From NCBI RefSeq assembly GCF_018294505.1, contig NC_057809.1, forward strand, positions 422,242,233 through 422,306,232: 64,000 nucleotides of DNA, written 5' to 3'. Source of the stretch: Triticum aestivum (taxonomy: Eukaryota; Streptophyta; Magnoliopsida; Poales; Poaceae). A model generated the notes under the pieces. That model was not told the origin of the DNA. It was given only the letters and a program-made list of their open reading frames with translations, and ran no database searches. A program made the position numbers and the translations under genes. This document shows, piece after piece, positions 55,889 through 64,000 of this stretch. The stretch's first letter is position 1; each line of letters starts with the position of its first letter.

Positions 55889-58532
55889 ATGGCGCCTCGC
55901 AAGCCTCCGGCTGATGCTTGGTACTCGCTGGCCCTGGATTCCCCGAATTTGTCAGAGAAGAACCTCGCCCTCGTGTGCCTGATGACGGTGGCGCAGGGCA
56001 GCGAGGGGGCGACTGTGCTCAAGGTCGGCTCCGACCAGCCTGAGGGCAAGGGGAGCACCTTCTATCCATTCTTCACGAGCGCCATTGTCGCCGGTCTGGT
56101 GCCTCCTTTCTCTGAGTTCTTCCATGCCATTCTCCGCCAATATAACTTGAAAGCTCTGCACCTCCACCCCAACTCTGTCCTTCTCCTGGCGATTTTCACC
56201 TATTATTGCGAGGCTCATGTCGGCGTGAAGCCCTCGGTGGCTCTGTTGCGCCACTTCTTCTCCCTCTGGGTTTCTGGCGCTCAAGTCTCCGCATGCGCGA
56301 GCTTCATCGCGTACTCCAACTCCAACGCCATCTCGAAGCCTGGGAAGAGGATCAAGGGCTACCGGAGCAAGTGGGTCATGATGGATGTCGGGCGCCTCCA
56401 TCCTCGTCTGGTATTGCCCACGGGGCAGCCTAAGTCCGTTGATGCGTGGTCCCGCGCGGAGCTCGTCGACCCTCGCGCGAAGGCGGTGCTGAAGAGGATG
56501 AACGCGGACCTGAAGCCAGGCAACTTGGGGGCGGCGAAGCTGACCGGGGCCTCGCTCCTGAGGGAGTTCTTGGAGCACCGGGTGGCTCCGCTTCAGGAGC
56601 ACTCGCTCCCCCTGTGGAGGCTTGGAAGGGCGGACGCCCTCATGCGCCTGAGCTCTGAGGCGCTGACCGACAAAGACCTGGCCGCAGCCCTCCATTCCTT
56701 GGTTGGGGGAGACGAGGCGAGCCCGGTGGGCGCCCCCGTCCCCTTGTTCCTTCGTGACGATTGGGAGCAGGTGGTAAACGCCATGCCCACCTTCAATGGC
56801 GAGGGGCTGGTGCCCGCGGCAGCCCCCGAAGATCTGGCAGCCTTGGCGACGGTGAACTTGTCCTCCGACAGCTCTAGAGGGGGAAAGGGGGGAGAAGAGT
56901 TGGAGGAGGAAGCGTCTGACTCGGAGGAGACTGGCGAGGATTAGGGGGGGGAGTCCTTCCCTCGGCACAGGTCCCGGGCCCTTCGCTCCATGTCGGACGA
57001 TGACGAGGCCGCCGCCAGGCGAGGAGGGGAGGGTTCTTCCTCGGTCACGAGGAAGGGCAGGTCGAGCCTGGTTCTCCCAGGGTCTGCTCTAGTCCCTGGG
57101 GGGTCCAAGGCCAGCTTCATCCCTCCTAACGCGCCTTCTGCTTCTGGGCCTCCCAAGGCTGACCCCCGCTGCAGGCTCTCGGGCTTCAAGTTTGGTCGGA
57201 GGTTGCTTGAGTCCACGGACGACGTCCAGTAAGTGCTCGATTTATGCTCCGCTTGGCTTCTGCTGCTGAAACTTGATGTTTTCCCCTTCTTTTACCAGGC
57301 CGGCGCCTGCGGCCAAGAGGTTGAAAGAGGCTTTTGCGGCCCCGCTTGGGGAGAACCCGTCCGCCGGGGTGGCGCCTTCGGCCGCTGGGGGAGGGGACGG
57401 CGTGGCCCGCTCCCCTCTGATCCAGCCGCCCTCGCGAGGCCAGCTGGGGCGCCTCGGCGAGAACTCAGCCCCCGCGGCTCCACTGGACCTGGAATCGACT
57501 GCGCCCGACGCCGCAGCCGAGGCGGCCAAGGCTCAGGAGGTCCCTTCTTGCCAAGCCGTGGTCACGCTGCCATCTTCTCCGCCTGCTCCACAGGTTCTTG
57601 TCTCTTCTGCTTCTTCCACCGCTGTCCCGGACCAGGTTACCAATGAGCTGAGCCAACTGCGAGAGGATCTCCTGAGCTCGGACCCTCGTCTGGTGGCCGG
57701 GCGCCTCGAGTTGGCTTCTGGCTAGGCTCGCTCCGCCGCCTCTGTCCAAGCGGCGCTGAGCCAGGCTGTATCGTCCTCCGATGAGGAGAAGAGGGCCGCT
57801 AACCAAGCCAAGGACGCTCGCGATGCTGCCCTGGGCGACGTTGCAACCGCTCAGGGCCGCTGCAAGACACTTGAGGCCGAGCTGCAGGGCCTGCGTGATG
57901 AGCTCTCCAAGGAGGTGCACAGCTGGAAGGAGAAGGAGAAGGAGATGAAGGCTAGGGAGGCCGCCGCCAAGGACTGGGACGCCAAGCTCGATGACCGCCA
58001 TAGCCAATTGGAGACGCTGGAGCAGTCGCGAAAGGCTGAGACGGCCGAGCTGGATGCCAAGGCGAAGGTCCTGGCAGAGGACCGGGTGGCCTTCGCGAAG
58101 CTGGAGAAGAAGGCCCGTGGCATACTGAAGATGCTGTATGAGAGTGTCCTGGAGGAGCCATTGGCTGGTGCAGAGGACGGACCCGCTAAGCTACTCCCCT
58201 TCCTGGTTGATGCGCTTGAGGACGTCGCAGATGGTCTTGGCCCCACGGTCGAGGCCGAGGCGCGTGCCCTGTCCTCCGCGGCACTGACGCATGTCCTCAG
58301 CCATGTCTATCTGCGCGACCCCGACGTCGACTTCGATAGTCTGCTGGAGCCCGTGAGCGGCAACCATGCCGCCGCTACTGCTGAGGTCGTGAAAGGTCGA
58401 GCCGAGGTTTTGCTGAGGAAGTTCCGCTCCCGCAGCGTCCTGCCCGGGCGCGGCGCCGCCAGCCTTGCGACCTCGAGAGGTGAAGCCATTCAGCATGACT
58501 CCACCACCAGTGACGGCGTTACTGGGGAGTGA
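55889..58532 (+). pseudogene. G5 antisense gene, 2 exons, same protein layout as the G4 antisense gene
   Basis: Exon 1 is 55889-57228 with a consensus GTAAGT donor; exon 2 is 57299-58532 after TTTTACCAG. The join keeps phase. The product starts MAPRKPPADAWYSLALDSPN. Its N-terminal domain (about residues 50-170) contains YPFFTSAIVAGLVPPFSEFF and LAIFTYYCEAHVGVKPSVAL, aligning in pattern with the G4 domain. An acidic tail of exon 1 follows, then a long coiled coil in exon 2 (about 57780-58130) and a C-terminal helical region. Only two in-frame stops break about 857 codons: TAG at 56942-56944 and TAG at 57723-57725. Function is unknown. It ends tail-to-tail with the gag-protease genes. Confidence 0.75.
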
Positions 58533-59990
58533 TCCCTTCGCGACTTCCATCCTGTTTTATTCCTGCACATGCACCATGCCTCGCGGAGGCGTTTAATTTT
58601 TTGTTTGATGTTGTGGAACAATTTTATGGCTTGTAATATTTGCTTTGAATTTCCTGGAATTTGCATTTTCCTCTCCTACTTGCTTGCGCTCTACGTCGGC
58701 AGGGCCCGGCCCCGTGCGTACCTCACCCAGCGTTAGCCCCGACCAGAAACCAGGACGGGACTAAGGAGTGAGGGGCTACGTGGCAAGTTAGGCTCCTGAG
58801 TCGCGATGCTCAGGAGTCCCCCTTGATGCGTGAGCAACAAATAGGGAAGGGGGAGGCGAGGAGTGGATTGACCATTCTACGTCGGTAGGGCCCGGCCCCA
58901 CGCGTACCTCACCCAGCATTAGCCCCGACCAGAAACCAGGAGGGGACTACGGAGTGAGGGGCTACGTGGCAAGTTAGGCTCCTAAGTCACGATGCTCAGG
59001 AGTCCCCCTTGATGCTCAAACGGGTTTCGTACCTTGGCTCCGCTCGGGGAGTGGCGCGCGACGACCAGGTCGAAGGGACCTGGCTGGGTGGCGTGCTCGG
59101 GCGAGGCCCGGGCGTAGCCCCCGTGTCCAGCCCCCTCGCGCGGCACTCCCGAGGGGAGGCGTTGCGATGGTGACGGGCACTGAGCTCCGGGCTCCCTGAG
59201 GTTGGTACGGCCGTGGGCCGCCCTCAGTTGTTTATCACCAGTGCGGAGCATAGCGCTTTCGTATGTGTGCGTGCATTTCGCTCCTCGGCAGTGTCGTCAG
59301 CCAGCGCGGAGCATGGTGCTTCCACTGGTGCGTGGGAGTGGGCTCCCCTCCGGGAGGAGCCCCCGGGCCGTGTACAGCCTCTCCCTGACACGTGGCCGGC
59401 ACGGTAGGGCTAGGAGAGGTGTATCTGGGCACCCGTGAGCCAGCGCGGGACTCACGAGGCCCGACCTCGAGGCGGGTTGCGCCTGGCTCTGGGTCTTTAT
59501 CAATTGGTGTGTTCCTGCAGCGTTGTTAGAATGCAAATGCTCTACGTCCTCAGGTCCCGGCCCTCGAGCAAGCTCAGCCGCCACTGGTATGACAGGTCGC
59601 GATGCCGTGGGTCAAGGCCAGGGGGTGAGGGCTGGAGAGCCAGTAGGATCCCATGAGTCGCGATGCTCAGGCGCCCCCCTTTTAACGTGCAAGCGCTTTG
59701 CATGGCAATAAGCAGTGGGCGATAACTTATGGAAACCAGATTTAGCATGAGAAAACACTTCATCCTAAGGCAAATACTAGGAAGGCAGCTGCCGCTGGGT
59801 TGGGCCCGAGCGGCGTGGGGGTGATGCAGCCCGAAGGGTGCCCCCGACAAAGTAAGTAAAGAACATAAGCAAAATGGATACATGCCGCGGGGACGGACCC
59901 ACGCGGCCTGGGAATGATGCAGCCCTGTGGGCGCTCCTAGCTGAAGGTAGAACTCTGAAAGATGTCACCTGGCGCTGTTGAAGATGAAGT
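58533..59990. repeat. G5 spacer with a roughly 186-bp repeat
   Basis: A unit beginning 'tctacgtcgg' and containing 'gttagccccgaccagaaacc' and 'cgatgctcaggagtccccct' occurs at 58690 and 58876. A more diverged copy lies at about 59540-59690. It occupies the same place as the 13-copy array of G4. No gene is present; the many open frames here reflect high GC. Confidence 0.75.
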
Positions 59991-60032
59991 GATGCCGAGG
60001 AAGTGAGCGATGCGCGGTGAAGACGTCGGCCC

Positions 60033-60530
60033 TCACGAGCCCCCAGGCCCAGGAGCCTCAGGAGGCTCCGTGGGCCCAAGCGGGTCCTCGAAAGCCATCT
60101 CCATCTCTGCCAGGACCGCATGGCGCCTGATCTCCCGAGCTTCCAGAATGCTCCTCAGCAGGCGCTGGCGAGCGGCAGCCGCATTCGGCAGGCCGAAGGG
60201 CATGCGAACGTAGCTGTGAGACGGCCCCTCACAACGCCCCACGCACGAAGGCCAGAGGCGCTCCTGAGACGCGGCTCGGTTGAGCCCCGGGACGTCGATG
60301 CAGACGCGCAGCCCACCATCCTCGCCTGGATGTGGGGCCATGGTGGGTGAGCGGCGGTTGCTGTGCATGACTCTTGACTCTTGACTCTTGAGCGTTTCTT
60401 GCGACGAACTCCTGAGGGTTCAGTTTTCCTTGCCTCGTATCTTCCTGAGGGAAACGTGCCTGAAAGCACCCCTCCAAGTGGTGCCCGAGCGCCTCCCTCG
60501 CGACGTTGGCAAGGTCGGCGGCTCTCCAAG
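60033..60530 (-). pseudogene. pol: G5 RT remnant without catalytic core
   Basis: In one frame, GEDGGLRVCIDVPGLNRAAS (an early RT motif) is followed after about 20 residues by SYVRMPFGLPNAAA. Everything between, including the first catalytic Asp motif, is gone, and the Y-x-D-D box does not follow. Arg- and Pro-rich pieces upstream (60530-60370) are linker remains. No RNase H or integrase sequence lies between this and the tandem repeats. Confidence 0.6.
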
Positions 60531-60576
60531 AAAGAGCCCCCGAGCCCTGCCTGAGGAGGGCGCTAGGCGCGTCTTC

Positions 60577-61275
60577 CTATGCGTGAGAGGGCGGCGCTCC
60601 CTGATCGAGCGCAGAGCCTGACGCAACACCTCCGGAGGCGTCAGCCCCCTTGTGGCTTGAGCCTAGCGAGGTCTTCTTCTTCTTGAGGGCCGCTTCAAGA
60701 GGTCTCCCGCCCCTGTGATCTGGGTCTTCAATTGCTGCGGCTTGGAACACGCGCTCCAGTGAACATACTGCACCTTTTTCTTCACAGGGCACGGTGATGA
60801 CTCCACCACTTCCAGGCATCTTGAGGACATTGTAACCATGGTGAGTCACTACCATGAACTTGGCTAGGGCCGGGTATGCGAGGATGGCGTTGTATGGTAG
60901 GCGGATGTGAGCGACGTCGAAGTCGATGAGCTCAGTGCAGTAGTTGTTGCGCTGCCCGAAGGTGACTAGAAGGCGCACCTGCCCGATTGGAACAGTAGAA
61001 CCATCGGTGACTCCCGAGAAAGGCTTGGTTGGATGAAGCTGATCGTACGGTACTTGGAGATCGTCAAACGTCTTGACGGACAGGATGTTGAGTCCTGCTC
61101 CACCATCGATGAGGGTCCTAGTAACCTGCACATTGCTGATGACTAAGGAGCAAAGCATCGGGAGGACCCCGGCCGTTGCCGCGCACTTGAGCTGATCCGC
61201 TGAGCTGAACGTGATAGTGCACGTAGACCACCTGAGAGGGCACGTGGCCTCAAGCTTGGGAAGAACTGCATTCAC
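60577..61275 (-). CDS. pol: G5 aspartic protease region, open
   Basis: A 232-codon open frame. The retropepsin-like domain has its Asp in RTLIDGGAGLNILSV, a flap-like TDGSTVPIGQVRLLV and IRLPYNAILAYPALAKFM near the end. A Lys-rich linker and a Gly/Ala-rich tail end the frame at 60577. The start codon is uncertain because the protein is normally part of a gag-pol polyprotein. It is the only protease of the Tat-type pair in this window that keeps the catalytic loop. Confidence 0.7.
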   Translation of the reverse strand: MNAVLPKLEATCPLRWSTCTITFSSADQLKCAATAGVLPMLCSLVISNVQVTRTLIDGGAGLNILSVKTFDDLQVPYDQLHPTKPFSGVTDGSTVPIGQVRLLVTFGQRNNYCTELIDFDVAHIRLPYNAILAYPALAKFMVVTHHGYNVLKMPGSGGVITVPCEEKGAVCSLERVFQAAAIEDPDHRGGRPLEAALKKKKTSLGSSHKGADASGGVASGSALDQGAPPSHA

Positions 61276-61554
61276 GTCGCGAGCAAACTGCTTGAAGATG
61301 CGCTGTGAGGCTGGAGCCTAGGCACCACCCAAGTTGCAGGCAATTGTGCGCGGCTCCTGGAAGCCCCCAATCCCATCGTCTTGATGTTGGTCTTCATTCC
61401 TCCTTGGCGGTGGCGGCAGAGGAGGGAGACCTATGTTGCCGTGCGGGCGGTCCTCGCGAGGCGGATCCCTCCAGCCTCCCTCGCGAGGCTGGTCCTACCA
61501 ACGGTCCTCACGAGGGCGTTCACACCATCCCTGGCGCGGGCCACGGTCTTCCCA

Positions 61555-62694
61555 TCATCCTCCACCTCTTCCTCCACCTCGGCCATAGCCCCTGTCGTTG
61601 CGCTCGGGGCGTCGGCCGATCCGCCCGTCTCGTACGACTCTGAGCTCTTGACATTCGTTGGTGTTGTGGGTGTGGAGGTCGTGGTACACGCAGTAGCGTC
61701 CGCCCTTGGATGACTCAGGATGATCCCTGCCTCGCTTGGTGTCTGGCTCCGCTGCTAGCACAACAGCCCCCTTGCGCTTCACGTCTTTGGCCTTGAGCTT
61801 CTTTTCTTCTAGGTCGGCTGCTGGGAGCTCAAGAAGGGAGAGGCGCCCTTCCTCAGCCCTGGCGCACTTGGTCGCCAAGTTGAACAGCTCCAAGGATGTG
61901 CACAGGTCTTCATGGATTGCTAGCTCCTCCTTCATCTTGATGTTGCGCACGCTGTCGGAGAAGGCCGAGATGATGGCTTCCTCGGTCACCTTGGGGATCT
62001 TGAGGCGAGCATAGTTGAAGCGCTGGATGTACTTCTGCAGGGTTTCCCCTGGCTACTGCTTGATGCGGCGCAGGTCGCTCATGGCTGGGGGCCGGTCATG
62101 AGTGCCCTGGAAGTTGGCGATGAAGCGAGTGCGCATCTCACTCCATGAGGAGATCGTGCCTGGGGCCAGGTTCAGGAGCCAGGTGCGGGCACCGTCCTTG
62201 AGTGCCATGGGGAACCAATTCGCCATGACCTTTTCGTCCCCGTTGGCGGCTACGATGCCCAGCTCGTAGAGCTGCAGGAACTCCGCAGGGTCCGCCGTGC
62301 CATCGTAGCGAGGAGGGAGGTCAGGCTTGAACTTGCCTGGCCATGTGATGCCGCGCAGCTCGGGGGTGAAGGCGAGGCAGCCCGCTGTGGCCACCAGTGC
62401 CCTTGGCTGGTGTCGGGCTTGGTATTGCAGGTCGTCCCGCGCCGCCGCAGGGAGCAGCGCGGGGTCTTGGCGTGGAGGCGCTGGGACGTGATCTTGGCGC
62501 GCGAGCACCTTCTCGGGGACATGGGATCTCTTGGCAACTTATTTCTTGCTGCGCAGGCGCTGGACGGGGAGGGTCTCGCCCTGGGGCCGCACGCCTCGCA
62601 GCCAAGGCGCCTTCTTGGGGAGGAGGTGGCGGAGGCACCTCCTGATCATCGCAGCCGGGAGCTCGGCGCGAGCCCGACGAGCATCAGCCATGGA
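61555..62694 (-). pseudogene. gag: G5 gag
   Basis: The probable start is ATG 62694 (MADARRARAELPAA), with a Pro/Ala/Arg-rich N-terminus that changes frame near 62508. The capsid core follows at about 62350-62060 (FKPDLPPRYDGTADPAEFLQ, FPMALKDGARTWLLNLAPGT). A single TAG (62053-62055) interrupts, then the same frame continues (KVTEEAIISAFSDSVRNIKM as written through the junction) to a Cys/His motif YCVYHDLHTHNTNECQEL and an Arg/Gly tail. The unusual C-x2-H...H...C motif replaces a CCHC knuckle, as in G4. Confidence 0.72.
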
Positions 62695-62741
62695 CACAAC
62701 GGGAGATCACACGCGAACAACGGAAGAAAGATTCCGGCGCA

Positions 62742-62760
62742 CCCCTACCTGGCGCGCCAA
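62742..62760 (-). other. G5 primer binding site
   Basis: TTGGCGCGCCAGGTAGGGG on the minus strand starts one base after the 5' LTR. Confidence 0.75.
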
Positions 62761-62761
62761 A

Positions 62762-63664
62762 TGTCGGATTTCGGGTTCCGGCAGACCCTTGAGGTTCGAA
62801 CACTTGGGTGCGCGCGGAGATCTCTCCCCTACCGATCTACGTCCGATCCCCTCGTGCGAACTAAAATGAAAATGATGAACAACACAAGGGACACAAGGTT
62901 TATACTGGTTCGGGCCACCGTTGTGGTGTAATACCCTACTCCAGTGTGTGGTGTGGTGGATTGCCTCAGGGGCTGATGATGAATAGTACAAGGGAAGAAC
63001 AACCTCGCGAGAGGTGTTCTTAAGCTAGCGCGATGAACTGCTTGGGTGAGTTCAATCGCCTCTCTCTCTTTATCCTTGCCTCTAGGTCCGATGCCTCACT
63101 CTGTGGTGGCTAGCTCTATTTATAGAGGCCCTGGGCCTCTCCCCGAAATAATGAGTGGGAAGGGCGCCAACAATTGGCCATTTTGAAGGGGAACATCTAG
63201 TACAAGTTATCCTGACCAAAGGTGGTCTTCAGCTGCCAAAAGCACTGGTGATGACGCCGTCTTGGGCTCCATGGTGACCTCCGTCCGGCCGCCCGGCTGG
63301 TCTTGGTCTCGTTGCACCGGAATGGTAACCTTTGCCTGATGCCTTGGCCTGTGCTTGCCCCCTTTGCACCAAAGGGGAAACAAGGACTCTGCACAGGCCG
63401 GCGCCCGCCTGGCCTTGATCGTCATGGCTTGCGTCACGGGATCCTCGCGAGGTACCCTTGCATTGATCTCTGCGCCTCCTCGCGAGCCTGCCTGAGGAGG
63501 CCGCTCCTGAGGAAGATTTCCGTTGTCCGCCCCGCGAGGCTTGGCCCCTCGCGAGGGTCTTGAGCTTGTGTTGATGAAGATGGGCCGCGCCGGGCCCCTA
63601 CTTGAGCCACGCCACAGGCCGCAGGCAGGCAAGTCTGGGGACCCCCGTTCCTAGAACACCGACA
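62762..63664 (-). repeat. G5 5' LTR (903 bp)
   Basis: Collinear with 54691-55586 apart from about 33 substitutions and a 7-bp insertion near 63615. The promoter TATAAATA lies on the minus strand (63124-63117). Confidence 0.93.
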
Positions 63665-63669
63665 CTAGC

Positions 63670-64000
63670 TCCTGGGCAGATCCTCCAGCTTGGCAGTTTT
63701 ATCATGGGCGCCCACTCGGCTGTTAAGCCAAAGACGGGCCCCCAAATTGCCGAAAATTATCTCCACATCGGCCTCGAACACTCCGATAAGATGGATCCAG
63801 CAGATGTCTCATCTTTGAACGAACTGCAAGATCGCATCGCCGCCTTGGGGGTCGCAATAGACTATGATTGGATCGGGCTTAAACCCGATCAGAGGGAAAT
63901 CAGGTCCCCGCCGATCACCCATCTGGTAGCGGTTGTGGAGCAACAAGCCGGGGATACCTCTCCCCCTATGCTAAGAACAAGCTATGTTCGGATCTCCAGG
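63670..64000 (+). pseudogene. G6 first ORF, continuation beyond G5
   Basis: Taking one copy of the TSD, the base at 63670 completes the codon broken at 54690. The frame then stays open to the window end (127 codons in all). It reads LGSFIMGAHSAVKPKTGPQI and LNELQDRIAALGVAIDYDWI, which looks like a gag N-terminus. Because no start codon lies here, this piece would be missed unless it is joined to the first. Confidence 0.65.

Larger units (their letters stand above)
54691..63664 (-). mobile_element. G5: gypsy element with gag-protease, RT remnant and antisense gene
   Basis: TSD CTAGC (54686-54690, 63665-63669) borders 8,974 bp. On the minus strand lie the primer site, gag, protease and a shortened RT; RNase H and integrase are missing. 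On the plus strand lies a two-exon antisense gene followed by tandem repeats. The LTRs are 896 and 903 bp; the difference is one 7-bp insertion. About 33 substitutions by hand count make it older than G4 (roughly 1.4 Myr at the same rate). It is a GC-rich, non-autonomous relative of the G4 lineage. Confidence 0.93.
54120..64000 (+). mobile_element. G6: gypsy element, 5' part only, host of G5
   Basis: The LTR 54120-54593 starts TGAGGGAGTCTTGG and ends TTGACACCGACA. It is followed at once by the primer site and, at 54641, by the first ORF. G5 interrupts at 54690 and G6 resumes at 63670 to the window end. It lies in Angela-type internal DNA with left flank GTGAC. Its 3' half is out of view. Confidence 0.85.

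Noticed and set aside
55952..56968. Minus-strand ORF of 338 codons
   Set aside because: It is the mirror of exon 1 of the G5 antisense gene in GC-rich DNA, with no motifs.
1..64000. Integrated DNA virus or pararetrovirus
   Set aside because: All RT, protease and integrase sequence belongs to LTR-bounded gypsy elements with TSDs. No movement, coat or replication-associated viral protein was seen.

Overview
The window is intergenic DNA from a large, repeat-rich grass genome. It is almost certainly Triticeae (wheat, Aegilops, barley or a relative). The basis is the copia LTR ends of the Angela/WIS/BARE1 type and the several kinds of gypsy LTR typical of that tribe; family names are from memory. 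No complete host gene, rRNA gene, tRNA gene or CRISPR array was recognised.

Positions 1-11213 are a mosaic of old repeats. There are two tandem copies (period about 1.33 kb) of the 3' end of an unknown minus-strand gene, and a GC-rich gene-like segment. A 1664-bp PIF/Harbinger-like DNA element has matching TAA target duplications and carries a broken gene. The rest is AT-rich DNA without genes, a degenerate short-period repeat, and two partial LTRs.

Positions 11214-64000 are one nest of seven LTR retrotransposons, ordered by exact boundaries, target site duplications (TSDs) and broken frames. The outermost is a minus-strand Angela-type copia element, of which only the interrupted 3' LTR (11214-54008) and an internal stub are in view. 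It holds three insertions. (a) Gypsy G1 (11311-31424, TSD CGTAC) is a decayed gag-pol element with an extra ORF behind pol; chromovirus G2 (20289-30316, TSD TTGGG) sits in its 5' LTR. (b) Gypsy G3 (32804 to about 53870) is a gag-protease-only element with an intact 669-codon ORF; Tat-lineage G4 (39840-52891, TSD GGGGG) sits in its 3' LTR. (c) Gypsy G6 begins at 54120 and runs off the window; G5 (54691-63664, TSD CTAGC) splits its first ORF, whose frame reopens exactly beyond the insertion.

The most interesting content is in G4 and G5. Each carries an antisense gene between pol and the 3' LTR. Both genes have GT-AG introns with preserved phase and the same layout: an N-terminal domain resembling the Pfam 'putative gypsy type transposon' family, an acidic middle, a long coiled coil and a helical C-terminus. 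Both converge on the sense genes across a tandem-repeat block. Nearly all their in-frame stops are TAG or TGA, as expected from C-to-T decay of methylated DNA.
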